Positions 6,424 through 14,251 of a DNA stretch of 18,367 nt are shown here, piece by piece. The notes below the pieces were generated by a model, which worked only from the letters and a program-made list of their open reading frames with translations, did no database searches and was not told where the DNA came from. Each line of letters starts with the position of its first letter. Position 1 is the first letter of the stretch. The translations under genes and the position numbers were made by a program. The stretch covers positions 1 to 18,367 of the forward strand of contig URWB01000038.1 of assembly GCA_900551415.1 (NCBI GenBank). Direction: 5' to 3'. This stretch comes from an uncultured Eubacteriales bacterium. GTDB lineage: Bacteria; Bacillota; Clostridia; Peptostreptococcales; Anaerovoracaceae.

Positions 6424-7662
6424 CTATACCAAAATTCCTTTCTTAATTGTCGCGAGAGCCATGTTAGAACCGAAGCGGTAGCAGAGCATCTCCATGTTCG
6501 GCGCGTTCCAGATGACCAGATCCGCCTGTTTACCTGCCTCCAGCGTGCCCACTGTCTCGCCGCGGCCGATGCCGCAGGCAGGATTGATGGTTACTGCCGT
6601 CAAAATCTCCTCCGGCGTCATCCGGTATTTGAGATAGCCGAGGTTCATTACGAACTGTAAATTCAGCGATGGACAGGATCCCGGATTGAAATCCGACGCC
6701 ATAGCGACCGGAATCTCAAATTCGTCAATCATCCGGCGAGCCGGCGCGAAGGTTGCGCCCAGATAAAACGAAGTCGCAGGCAGACACATCGCAATCGTGC
6801 CGCCCCGCGCCATAGATGCCATCCCCGCATCATCGATCACGATCAGATGCTCCGCCGAGGTCGCGCCAAGCTCACCCGCCAGTACGCTGCCGCCGATGGC
6901 TTTGATCTCGTCCGCGTGAATCTTGAGCCCGAATCCCAGATTTCTCGCCGCCTCCAGATATCTGCGGCTCTGCGCCGCATCGAACACAGAATCTTCCGTA
7001 AAGATATCGATAAACTCCGCCAATTCATGCTCTTTGACATACGGCATCATTTCGTCGATGCAGAGCTGAATGAACTCGTCCTCTCTGCCTTTCCAGTCTG
7101 CCAGCACGACATGCGCGGGCATGAACGTGGAAACCACATCCATCGGATGATTCTGATCCAGCGCCTTGAGTACCTCCAGCAGCTTGACCTCTGTTTCAAG
7201 ATCAATGCCGTAACCGCTCTTAGCCTCGCAGGTCGTCACGCCCAGCTCCAGCATTTCATCCAAAAAGCCTTCGGTCTTTGCGTATAAAGCCTCAAAGCTT
7301 GCCGCGCGGGTCTTTTGGACGGTATCGTTGATACCGCCGCCTGCCCGCAGGATATCCAGATAGCCCGCGCCCTTGAGCTTGAGCGGGATCTCATTCTGTC
7401 GATAGCCGCCGAACACCATGTGCGTATGCCCGTCCACCAGTCCGGGCGTCACGAGGTTGCCCTCCGCATCAATGACCGTATCCGCCTCATCTTCGCTGCA
7501 AGGCAAGGTGCCGTCCGCGGTAATCGCCTTGATGACGCCGTCCTCCGCGAGAATTGCCGCTTGATGCAGCTTGCGGTTTTCTCCCTGCTGTCTGCCCTTG
7601 TGTGCGAAGCTGCCGATCGGCGTCTGCAAGGTGCCGATATTTTTTATCAGTAAGGTTGCCAT
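6424..7662 (-). CDS. hutI: Imidazolonepropionase
   Basis: HutI hydrolyses 4-imidazolone-5-propionate to N-formimino-L-glutamate, the third step of histidine degradation, in the cytoplasm. The 412-aa protein is a metal-dependent amidohydrolase. GLVDGHTHMVFGG (75-87) supplies H79 and H81. H249 (KIHADE) and D324 (ASDFNPGS) complete the metal site, matching the layout of the Bacillus subtilis enzyme. EAKSGYGID (146-154) and AEHL (270-273) are also family motifs. The ATG at 7662 follows AGAGGA. The open frame runs on to 7800, but the extra residues are basic and unlike the family, so I exclude them. The 169-bp gap to hutU carries no clear terminator or promoter. Confidence 0.97.
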   Translation of the reverse strand: MATLLIKNIGTLQTPIGSFAHKGRQQGENRKLHQAAILAEDGVIKAITADGTLPCSEDEADTVIDAEGNLVTPGLVDGHTHMVFGGYRQNEIPLKLKGAGYLDILRAGGGINDTVQKTRAASFEALYAKTEGFLDEMLELGVTTCEAKSGYGIDLETEVKLLEVLKALDQNHPMDVVSTFMPAHVVLADWKGREDEFIQLCIDEMMPYVKEHELAEFIDIFTEDSVFDAAQSRRYLEAARNLGFGLKIHADEIKAIGGSVLAGELGATSAEHLIVIDDAGMASMARGGTIAMCLPATSFYLGATFAPARRMIDEFEIPVAMASDFNPGSCPSLNLQFVMNLGYLKYRMTPEEILTAVTINPACGIGRGETVGTLEAGKQADLVIWNAPNMEMLCYRFGSNMALATIKKGILV

Positions 7663-7831
7663 ACGATTTCCTCTTGTTTTTATGTTTTTCAAATTTTTGT
7701 ACTTCATGCCGCGGCGGCTTCTGTCCTCGCGCGATTGCTCTGACTGTTCGTGGCTTGCGCGAGACACAGAACCCTTCCGAATCCCCTCGCAAAGCCGCAC
7801 AGTCCGGTCCGCCTCGGCTTTCCCTTATACT

Positions 7832-9856
7832 CTATTTTACAAATTTATCTACGGTCTCATCTACCAACGCATCATCCGCAATAAACGGAATGGTGATATG
7901 ACCCTTACCCGCGTAATTCTTGTTGTAAGCAACGGAGGTTTCGACCGCGTGATCGTTTCTCGCCCAGTTTCTGCGGGCTACGCCGCCCATAACGTCCCAC
8001 ATCATCGCGGAACGCAGGATTTCATCAACGCGCTCGGAGCCGTCGAGCAAGAGACCGAAACCGCCGTTGATCGCCTTGCCGATGCCGACGCCGCCGCCGT
8101 TATGCAGCGCGCAGAGCGACATCCCTCTGGCGGCATTGCCCGCGAAGCACTGCACTGCCATATCCGCCATCACATTAGAGCCGTCCTTGATGTTGGAGGT
8201 TTCCCGGAATGGAGAGTCTGTACCGGATACATCGTGATGGTCGCGACCCATCATGACCGGACCGATCTTGCCCTCCCGGACCAGCTTGTTGAACGCCAGA
8301 CCGATGTCGCGCCTGCCCTCCGCATCCTGATACAGAATACGCGCCTGCGTACCGACGACCAGTTTGTTCTTTTTCGCGTCACGAATCCAGATCCAGTTGT
8401 CTCTGTCCTGTCCGCGGCGGTTCGGGTCGATAACCTCCATCGCGGCCTTATCGGTCGCATCCAGATCCTCCGGCTTGCCGGACAGGCAGACCCAACGGAA
8501 TGGACCGTAGCCGTAATCGAAGAGGATCGGTCCCATGATATCCTCTACATAGGACGGCCAGATAAATCCGTCCTTATCGTCATAACCGTTCTTGGAGATT
8601 TCCTTCACACCGGCGTCGTACATGGCCTTCATGAAGGAGTTGCCATAGTCAAAGAAGTACGTTCCTCTTTCCGTCAGCGTCTTGATCGCCTTGTAATGTC
8701 TGTGCAGGGTCTTATCAACTTCCTTGATGAAGTTGTCGCGGTTTTCGTGCAGCTCCCGGGTTCTTTCTTCAAAGCTCATGCCAACCGGACAGTAACCGCC
8801 ATTATAGACATTGTGGCAGGAGGTCTGGTCGGAAAGCAAGTCGATATGGAAATCTTTTGCCACCGCTGCTTCGAGCAGATCGACGATGTTGCCGTGGTAA
8901 GCGATGGAGATAGACTCCTTTGCCGCGAGCTTTTCATTTGCCAGCTTGAAAATTGCATCGATATCGTCCATGATCACATCGACCCAGCCCTGCTCGTGTC
9001 TGGTCTGTATCCGAGAAAGGTCGACTTCCGCGAAAATACCGACAGCATTGGCGATGTTGGCTGCCTTTGGCTGTGCGCCGCTCATACCGCCGAGACCTGA
9101 AGATACGAAAGTATGTCCGGTCAGGTCTCCGTCCTCCGGTACGCCCAGCTCCTTACGTCCGGCGTTGAGAATCGTATTGAAGGTGCCATGTACGATGCCC
9201 TGCGGCCCGATGTACATCCAGCCGCCCGCCGTCATCTGTCCGTAATTGGCTACGCCCATTTCCTCGGCGATTTCCCAGTCGTCAAGATTGTCATACATAC
9301 CGACCATGATGGCATTGGTGATGATGACACGCGGCGCGGTTGGTTTGGACGGAAACAGTCCCAACGGGTGTCCGGATTCCACAACCAAGGTCTGATCTTC
9401 CGTCAGTTCTTCGAGATATTTTTTGATGAGCCGATACTGCAGCCAGTTCTGGCATACCGATCCGGTCTCACCGTAGGTAACCAGTTCATATGGATAGAGT
9501 GCGACGTCAAAGTCGAGATTGTTGTCGATCATCACCTGGAAAGCCTTTCCTGCCAGGCATTTGCCTTTGTACTGGTCGATTGGCTTGCCGTAGATTCTTT
9601 CCTTCGGTCTGTAACGGTAAGCATAAATTCTGCCGCGGGTCGTCAGTTCCTCCATGAACTCCGGCGCCAGCTTTGCGTGCAGTTCCTCCGGTACGTATCT
9701 TAATGCGTTTTTGAGCGCGATTCTGGTCTGCGCCTTGGTCAGCCGGAATCCTCTGTCCGGCGCACGACGGATGCCTTCCGCAAATTCCGGATAGTCCGGA
9801 TATTCGTTACCAAGCTGGATTGTCATTGCGCCTCTGATTTCTTCGTTTTTGAGCAT
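7832..9856 (-). CDS. hutU: Urocanate hydratase, long (about 670-aa) type
   Basis: HutU adds water to urocanate to give imidazolonepropionate, using tightly bound NAD+ as an electrophile. At 674 aa this is the longer form seen in many anaerobes, compared with about 550 aa in Bacillus subtilis. Conserved blocks include YGQMTAGGWMYIGPQGIVHG (205-224), the NAD-binding GLGGMSGAQPKAANIA (254-269), GPVMMGRDHHDVSGTDSPFR and the C-terminal CALHNGGGVGIGKAINGG. The ATG at 9856 is preceded by AGGAGGA with 9-nt spacing. The 224-bp gap to hutH contains a small TGCCT/AGGCA hairpin without a T run and nothing else I recognise, so I expect co-transcription with hutH. Confidence 0.97.
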   Translation of the reverse strand: MLKNEEIRGAMTIQLGNEYPDYPEFAEGIRRAPDRGFRLTKAQTRIALKNALRYVPEELHAKLAPEFMEELTTRGRIYAYRYRPKERIYGKPIDQYKGKCLAGKAFQVMIDNNLDFDVALYPYELVTYGETGSVCQNWLQYRLIKKYLEELTEDQTLVVESGHPLGLFPSKPTAPRVIITNAIMVGMYDNLDDWEIAEEMGVANYGQMTAGGWMYIGPQGIVHGTFNTILNAGRKELGVPEDGDLTGHTFVSSGLGGMSGAQPKAANIANAVGIFAEVDLSRIQTRHEQGWVDVIMDDIDAIFKLANEKLAAKESISIAYHGNIVDLLEAAVAKDFHIDLLSDQTSCHNVYNGGYCPVGMSFEERTRELHENRDNFIKEVDKTLHRHYKAIKTLTERGTYFFDYGNSFMKAMYDAGVKEISKNGYDDKDGFIWPSYVEDIMGPILFDYGYGPFRWVCLSGKPEDLDATDKAAMEVIDPNRRGQDRDNWIWIRDAKKNKLVVGTQARILYQDAEGRRDIGLAFNKLVREGKIGPVMMGRDHHDVSGTDSPFRETSNIKDGSNVMADMAVQCFAGNAARGMSLCALHNGGGVGIGKAINGGFGLLLDGSERVDEILRSAMMWDVMGGVARRNWARNDHAVETSVAYNKNYAGKGHITIPFIADDALVDETVDKFVK

Positions 9857-10080
9857 GATATCAGTTCCTCCTGTTCCTTTCTGTCTATCCTTCTGCCATA
9901 CGGTCTTTTTCTGTGTTTCTGTGGTTTTTCATCGGTATGCCTGCGCAGAGGCAGGTAAGCGGCGCTGTCCGAGCCTCCTCGTCCGCTCTATACACACGCA
10001 CTCCTATTTCCCGAAGCACCATCTGTCCTTTGAGCAGTCTCCGCTCCGTCTTGCCGCTTCGGACACCGCAGTTTCTGACC

Positions 10081-11622
10081 TTACTTCAAAGCTGCCACTT
10101 TTTCCACCGCTTCCAAAATGGAATGATCTTTAACCATCTCATCGAATTTTGCCAGATAATCGATCATCAGGATATCTTTCTCGACCGGTTCCGCCTTGCT
10201 TCGAATAAAATCATACGCCGCTCTGGTCGCCGGAGCCAGATTATCGATGCCATGTTCGCCCATTTCCTGACGCAGCCAGATCGCCTGTGCCGCAGCTGCC
10301 AGCTCGATGCCGATGACCTTCTGCGCATTGTCGAGTACCATCGCGGCGGTTCTGGCTGAGGTCGCGCCCATGGATACGTGATCCTCCTGATTGGCCGATG
10401 TCGGGATCGAATCCACGCAAGCCGGGTGGTCGTACACCTTGTTCTCGGAAACCATCGACGCGGCGGCGTACTGTGCGATCATAAAGCCGTTGTTCAAACC
10501 GCCGTCCTTGACCAGGAACGCAGGCAGCCCCTCGGACATCGCCGGATTGACCAGCCGCTCGGTTCTTCGCTCCGCAACATTCGCCAGCTCTGAGATCGCG
10601 ATCTTCAGGAAGTCGAAGGCCAATGCCATTGGCTGCCCGTGGAAATTGCCGCCGGAGATGACCTCGTCCTCGTCCGGAAAGACGATCGGATTGTCCGTAA
10701 CCGCGTTAATTTCCCGCGCGACAACGCCGTATACATAAGCAATCGCGTCTCTGGACGCGCCGTGAATCTGCGGCAGACAGCGCTGGGAATACGGGTCCTG
10801 TACCTTTGTATCGTGCAGCGGCAGCGCGTTCTTAGAACCCTCCAGCAGAGTTCTCATATTCTCCGCCGCGTCCATCTGCCCCTGATGCCCTCGAAGAAGA
10901 TGGGTTTTTGGATCATAGGCCTTGGCAATGGCATGCAGCGCCTCACCGGTCAGCGCGCCTGCGATATCCGCAATCTTCATCAGGTTCATCGCATCGTACA
11001 GCGTATTCAGACCGACGGCTGTCAGCATCTGCGTACCGTTGTTGAGCGCCAGCCCCTCTTTGGAGGCCAGCACCACCGGCGTCAAGTCTGCCTGCGCGAA
11101 CGCATCCTTTGCCTCAACCACTTCGCCTTTATACTCTACCTTGCCTAAGCCGATTAAACCTAGCGCAATGCATGAAAGCGGCGCCAAATCGCCGGAGGCG
11201 CCGACTGAGCCCTTCTCCGGTACAATCGGATGGATACCCGCGTTCAGCATATCGAGCAAGGTCTGCAGAGTTTCCAGCCGAATGCCGGAATTTCCTCTCG
11301 CCAGAGAATTCGCTCTCAAAAGCATCGCTGCTCTGACGTACTTCTGTTCATACGGCTTGCCCATCGAACAGGTATGGCTGATAATTAAATTCCGCTGCAG
11401 CACCGCTGTCTGCTCGGTATCGATCGCAACATTCGCAAACTTGCCGAAGCCTGTGGTCAGCCCGTAGACAACAGCCTTCTCCGCCACCTTTTTCTCGACA
11501 TAGGCCCTTGCCTTTTTTACAGCCTCCACAGCCTCCGGCGCGAGCTCCACCTTTTCGTGATGCCTGCACACGCTGATGACCTGCTCGATCGTGAGGTCAC
11601 GACCATTGATGATTACTGCCAT
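10081..11622 (-). CDS. hutH: Histidine ammonia-lyase
   Basis: HutH deaminates L-histidine non-oxidatively to trans-urocanate and ammonia, the first step of the pathway. The 513-aa protein has the Ala142-Ser143-Gly144 triplet in KGSVGASGDLAPLS, which cyclises to the MIO electrophile. The numbering is identical to the Pseudomonas putida enzyme. Tyr53 in VVYGLTTGFGKF matches the catalytic tyrosine. QDPYSQRCLPQIHGA and TDNPIVFPDEDEVISGGNFHG are further family blocks. The ATG at 11622 follows GGGGAGGG. It is the first gene of the hut cluster and carries the operon's main control region just upstream. Confidence 0.98.
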   Translation of the reverse strand: MAVIINGRDLTIEQVISVCRHHEKVELAPEAVEAVKKARAYVEKKVAEKAVVYGLTTGFGKFANVAIDTEQTAVLQRNLIISHTCSMGKPYEQKYVRAAMLLRANSLARGNSGIRLETLQTLLDMLNAGIHPIVPEKGSVGASGDLAPLSCIALGLIGLGKVEYKGEVVEAKDAFAQADLTPVVLASKEGLALNNGTQMLTAVGLNTLYDAMNLMKIADIAGALTGEALHAIAKAYDPKTHLLRGHQGQMDAAENMRTLLEGSKNALPLHDTKVQDPYSQRCLPQIHGASRDAIAYVYGVVAREINAVTDNPIVFPDEDEVISGGNFHGQPMALAFDFLKIAISELANVAERRTERLVNPAMSEGLPAFLVKDGGLNNGFMIAQYAAASMVSENKVYDHPACVDSIPTSANQEDHVSMGATSARTAAMVLDNAQKVIGIELAAAAQAIWLRQEMGEHGIDNLAPATRAAYDFIRSKAEPVEKDILMIDYLAKFDEMVKDHSILEAVEKVAALK

Positions 11623-11673
11623 TTTTCCCTCCCCATTTTCTTATAAATATCCACTTTTATCGTATTTTTATGC

Positions 11674-11686
11674 AGTATAGCATACT
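11674..11686. promoter_or_regulatory. Candidate GntR operator (palindrome) in the hutH leader
   Basis: AGTATAGCATACT is a perfect inverted repeat (5-bp arms, 3-nt centre) about 11-23 nt downstream of the predicted hutH transcription start. Read on the minus strand it also resembles an extended -10 (TGCTATACT). FadR-type GntR proteins usually bind short palindromes of this kind next to promoters. The binder is inferred to be the GntR protein at 3976-4638. Confidence 0.4.
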
Positions 11687-11703
11687 ACATGTCCTTATCT
11701 CAT

Positions 11704-11733
11704 ATTATAATATTTTTGTGAAAATTATGCCAT
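11704..11733 (-). promoter_or_regulatory. hutH promoter with CodY-like box in the spacer
   Basis: On the minus strand, ATGGCA (11728-11733) and TATAAT (11704-11709) are 18 bp apart. The spacer contains AATTTTCACAAAAAT (11712-11726), which matches the CodY consensus AATTTTCWGAAAATT at 13 of 15 positions. CodY is known to repress hut genes in Bacillus subtilis. A site between -35 and -10 would block polymerase directly. Whether this organism has CodY cannot be seen here. Confidence 0.5.
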
Positions 11734-11810
11734 AGTTTTTTTGTTCAAATCTGCAAAAATCAAAGATCTGCTTAGATTTTGCCAAGATACCACCGTCAAA
11801 CCATACGACA

Positions 11811-11850
11811 TTTTATCGTTTTATCGCGGCATCGCTTTATCGCTTTATAG
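11811..11850. repeat. Five tandem copies of a degenerate 8-bp unit (YTTTATCG)
   Basis: The consecutive units are TTTTATCG, TTTTATCG, CGGCATCG, CTTTATCG and CTTTATAG. A further TTTTATCG-like sequence lies closer to hutH, near 11654-11661. The block is midway between the divergent hutH and GNAT promoters, where it could bind a protein cooperatively or simply be a slippage-prone spacer. Confidence 0.65.
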
Positions 11851-11899
11851 TGTATATTTATAAAACCGCACAAATTTATATTTTGAAATTTTACCCCCC

Positions 11900-11928
11900 T
11901 TGCCGCGCTCTGCGCCGTATGCTATGAT
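11900..11928 (+). promoter_or_regulatory. Promoter for the GNAT acetyltransferase gene
   Basis: TTGCCG (11900-11905) and TATGAT (11923-11928) are 17 bp apart, and a TG one base before the -10 makes it an extended -10 promoter. Transcription would start near 11935, leaving a leader of about 95 nt. That leader contains a possible hairpin (AGAGC 11977-11981 / GCTCT 12002-12006) followed by a T run at 12006-12010. Confidence 0.55.
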
Positions 11929-12030
11929 AGGTTTACACAGCAAAACGCAAAACGCGTATCAAACGCTGCTTGTAGCAGAGCGCAAGCTGTTTTCGTGAGA
12001 AGCTCTTTTTAAGATATGGAGGTGTCAAGT

Positions 12031-12501
12031 ATGAAAATCATCCCTTACCATGCAGCATATCAAGCAGCCCTGCCGGAAATTTCTCTGGCCTGGCTCAAAC
12101 AGTACGACATTTTAGAGGATTTAGATGTCGAAATGGTCAATCACCCGGAGCAGATCCTGGACAGCGGGGGTCATGTCCTGCTTGCAGTCAACAATACTTT
12201 ATCTGCAGCGCATCCCGCACAAGATGTGCTCGGCATGGTCATGCTCGAAAACAACGGCGATTCCGGTGAGGTTCTGAAACTCGGTGTCCGGGAAAACACA
12301 CGCTGCCGGGGCATCGGCAGGGCACTGATGGAAGCTGTTGTCGAAATTGCAAAAAAAGAAGGTAAGCATAAACTCACCCTCTCCTCGAATCACCAGTTGA
12401 CATCTGCCCTGCGCCTTTACGAAAGCATGGGATTTACTTATACCACCTGTGATACACCGCATTTTGAACTATCGGATATTTACATGGAGCTGCTTCTGTA
12501 A
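12031..12501 (+). CDS. GNAT-family N-acetyltransferase
   Basis: This is a 156-aa acetyl-CoA-dependent N-acetyltransferase; the acceptor cannot be told from sequence. Motif A is clear: a beta strand VLKLGVRE (81-88) leads into RCRGIGRALMEAVVEIA (91-107), where R91-x-x-G94-x-G96 binds the CoA pyrophosphate. Motif B is LYESMGFTYT (129-138). I chose the ATG at 12031 because ATGGAGGTG at 12016 is itself the ribosome binding site, 7 nt upstream. The longer reading from 12016 would use that site as its start codon. It is the only plus-strand gene here, transcribed divergently from hut and ending at a terminator shared with the opposing dipeptidase gene. Confidence 0.88.
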   Translation: MKIIPYHAAYQAALPEISLAWLKQYDILEDLDVEMVNHPEQILDSGGHVLLAVNNTLSAAHPAQDVLGMVMLENNGDSGEVLKLGVRENTRCRGIGRALMEAVVEIAKKEGKHKLTLSSNHQLTSALRLYESMGFTYTTCDTPHFELSDIYMELLL

Positions 12502-12522
12502 ATCTTTTGTTTAAAAAATAAG

Positions 12523-12572
12523 ACCGGACGACTGTCCTCGCTGCATCCGCTGTCAGTGAGTTGTCGTCCGGT
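12523..12572. terminator. Bidirectional terminator between GNAT and dipeptidase genes
   Basis: ACCGGACGAC (12523-12532) pairs with GTCGTCCGGT (12563-12572). An inner stem CTCGCTG/CAGTGAG (12537-12543 with 12554-12560) extends the hairpin. TTTT follows on the plus strand and a long T run follows on the minus strand. It therefore serves the convergent GNAT gene and the dipeptidase gene. Confidence 0.85.
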
Positions 12573-12588
12573 TTTCATTACATTACTT

Positions 12589-14100
12589 TTATTTTGCAGT
12601 CATAGCAAATACTGTTTTCCTCGCATTATTGGTTCTGTCATTCACATTATCAACCGATGTGAAAAGCAGCTGCTTGTATAACTTATTGGAATTTGCAAGC
12701 TGTTTTGCGGCATAGTTCTTAGCGATCTTGGTTGCGTAAGCACGTCCATCCTTCTTACTCTTCTTGTAAGCTTTTTTCAGAGCTTTGACGTCTTTGATCG
12801 TGCTCTTATACATGGAAGTCTCCTGTGCTTTCCAGTAATCCTTGACACCCTGGCTCAAGAACTCTCTGTCCTGCTCCGCGATGCCGCAGATACGTTTGCA
12901 TGCCCAGTACATATTGTTTGCGTTGTAGTTGTTGCTGTCGATCTTGTAGGATTTGTGTGTATCCGTGATGCCGCTGAACGCCGGAATGAATACCGAATGC
13001 TCCGCATTACCCATGGCCAGCCACTGCAGCTGGCAGGTGTCAGCCGGAAGATCATAGAAAGTTTGAATGATATGGATATCCGAAGAACGTGTTACGCCGA
13101 TCGGACGTCTGCCAACGTTCTCAGCTTTCATCATATCATATTCCGTTCCTTCATAACGGTTACGGTAAATATCCATCACTTCCAGAACCGAAACCTTCTT
13201 ATCCGGTGCATAGAACAGCGGATAAAGCTCTGTATCACTGTATGCGCCAACGCTGGACGGTGCCAGAATCTTGTGTCCGATCCAGGTTCTCATGTTGGAA
13301 TATTCTTCTCTAGTCAGCCCGCTGATAGACTTGAGCAGATTGTACTTTCCGTCATCTTTGACTGCGCCGACCTTATCGATTGTTTCAAACAGGTTTTTAG
13401 AGAACACGAAGTTTTCTGTATCGTTTTCGTCTACCACATCAATCATGAATTGGTTGCCGAAGACAGCGACTTTATCCGTCGGCATCTTCATAGCCGCATA
13501 AGTCGTACCACCGTAAACTTCAAAGATCCATGCTTCCTTCTGATCGGTAAAGAACAAAATATTGCCCTCTTCAGAGCCATATTTGTCCAGCAGTGCAGCC
13601 AGCTTGTTGACAGCACCCTTCGCGGTCTTCGCCTGACACGCGATCAGCCCCGGCAGAATTGCTTCTCTGAGACCTGTCCCGGTCTCTTTGAAAGGGTCCG
13701 CTGCCTCATAGGCCTCGGAAGGACTTGCGGAAACCGTTCCTACGACTGCCAAGCCATATTCGTTGGTGCAGCTTGCAGGATATTCTCCGTCTCCATGTGT
13801 GGATACATCAGGCACATAAGTATACTTATAGGTTGTCTTAGGAAGCGGTACCTTGAAACCCTTCTGATCCTCTCCCTCGTCCACATAATAGCGACCCGCC
13901 TTGGTTACACGAGGCTGCACCTTAAACATCTTGGCATAAGCCCCGGTTCCCTGGTCTTCACTGCGTGCAATGATCGTAGTACCGTCCTCACTGACGTCCT
14001 TGCCGACGTATGCACCGGTACATGCGAAAGCACTTGCCGTAGAAATCACCATAGCCAAAGTCATAACGAGTGCAACTAATTTCAATCTCCTCATCTTCAT
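12589..14100 (-). CDS. Secreted C69-family dipeptidase
   Basis: Peptidase family C69 (PepD-type) enzymes are N-terminal-nucleophile hydrolases that split dipeptides. The 503-aa protein has a classic signal peptide: basic MKMRRLK, a hydrophobic core to about residue 20, then TASAFA. Cleavage before Cys27 would expose the catalytic cysteine in CTGAYVGKDVSEDGTTIIARSEDQ, a textbook family N-terminus. ASCTNEYGLAVVGT and the C-terminal NVGRRPIGV and LQWLAMGNAEHSVFIP blocks also fit. A lipobox is not present, so a lipoprotein is unlikely. The last 90 or so residues are Lys-rich and may interact with the cell surface. The ATG at 14100 follows AGGAGGAG. A likely role is extracellular peptide breakdown supplying amino acids, which could include histidine for the hut pathway. 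Confidence 0.92.
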   Translation of the reverse strand: MKMRRLKLVALVMTLAMVISTASAFACTGAYVGKDVSEDGTTIIARSEDQGTGAYAKMFKVQPRVTKAGRYYVDEGEDQKGFKVPLPKTTYKYTYVPDVSTHGDGEYPASCTNEYGLAVVGTVSASPSEAYEAADPFKETGTGLREAILPGLIACQAKTAKGAVNKLAALLDKYGSEEGNILFFTDQKEAWIFEVYGGTTYAAMKMPTDKVAVFGNQFMIDVVDENDTENFVFSKNLFETIDKVGAVKDDGKYNLLKSISGLTREEYSNMRTWIGHKILAPSSVGAYSDTELYPLFYAPDKKVSVLEVMDIYRNRYEGTEYDMMKAENVGRRPIGVTRSSDIHIIQTFYDLPADTCQLQWLAMGNAEHSVFIPAFSGITDTHKSYKIDSNNYNANNMYWACKRICGIAEQDREFLSQGVKDYWKAQETSMYKSTIKDVKALKKAYKKSKKDGRAYATKIAKNYAAKQLANSNKLYKQLLFTSVDNVNDRTNNARKTVFAMTAK

Positions 14101-14145
14101 CTTCTCCTCCTGAATTAAGTAAGATCTGCAATATCGTTCTCCTTC

Positions 14146-14174
14146 ATTATAAAGGATTGCCCCTGCACCGTCAA
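14146..14174 (-). promoter_or_regulatory. Sigma-A promoter for the dipeptidase gene
   Basis: On the minus strand, TTGACG (14169-14174) and TATAAT (14146-14151) are exactly 17 bp apart, giving a leader of about 40 nt. Confidence 0.8.
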
Positions 14175-14251
14175 CAAAACTTTGTTATTTTTATATCATT
14201 TCCCAAGAAAATATCTTCCTCCTGCTTTACTGCAAACCTCTGCCTTTCGTG

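Larger units (their letters stand above)
11623..12030. other. Divergent control region between hutH and the GNAT gene
   Basis: This 408-bp AT-rich region holds, from left to right, the hutH ribosome binding site and palindrome, the hutH promoter with its CodY-like box, and an imperfect inverted repeat (gcaaaaatc 11753-11761 / gattttgc 11775-11782). An 8-bp tandem repeat block (11811-11850) and the plus-strand GNAT promoter with leader follow. I see no gene in it. Confidence 0.6.

Noticed and set aside
7571..9100. A 509-codon plus-strand open frame opposite hutU
   Set aside because: It is the antisense shadow of hutI and hutU, which are unmistakable on the other strand. The GC-biased codon use of the real genes keeps the antisense frame open.
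9857..10080. Possible riboswitch between hutH and hutU
   Set aside because: A small hairpin is present, but no known aptamer pattern (glycine, THF, T-box) fits and there is no terminator.
11760..11880. Possible replication origin or DnaA-box cluster suggested by TTTATCG repeats
   Set aside because: The units do not match the DnaA box (TTATCCACA), and no replication genes are nearby.
12955..14079. A 374-codon plus-strand open frame opposite the dipeptidase gene
   Set aside because: It is an antisense shadow of a clearly recognised gene with its own promoter, signal peptide and terminator.
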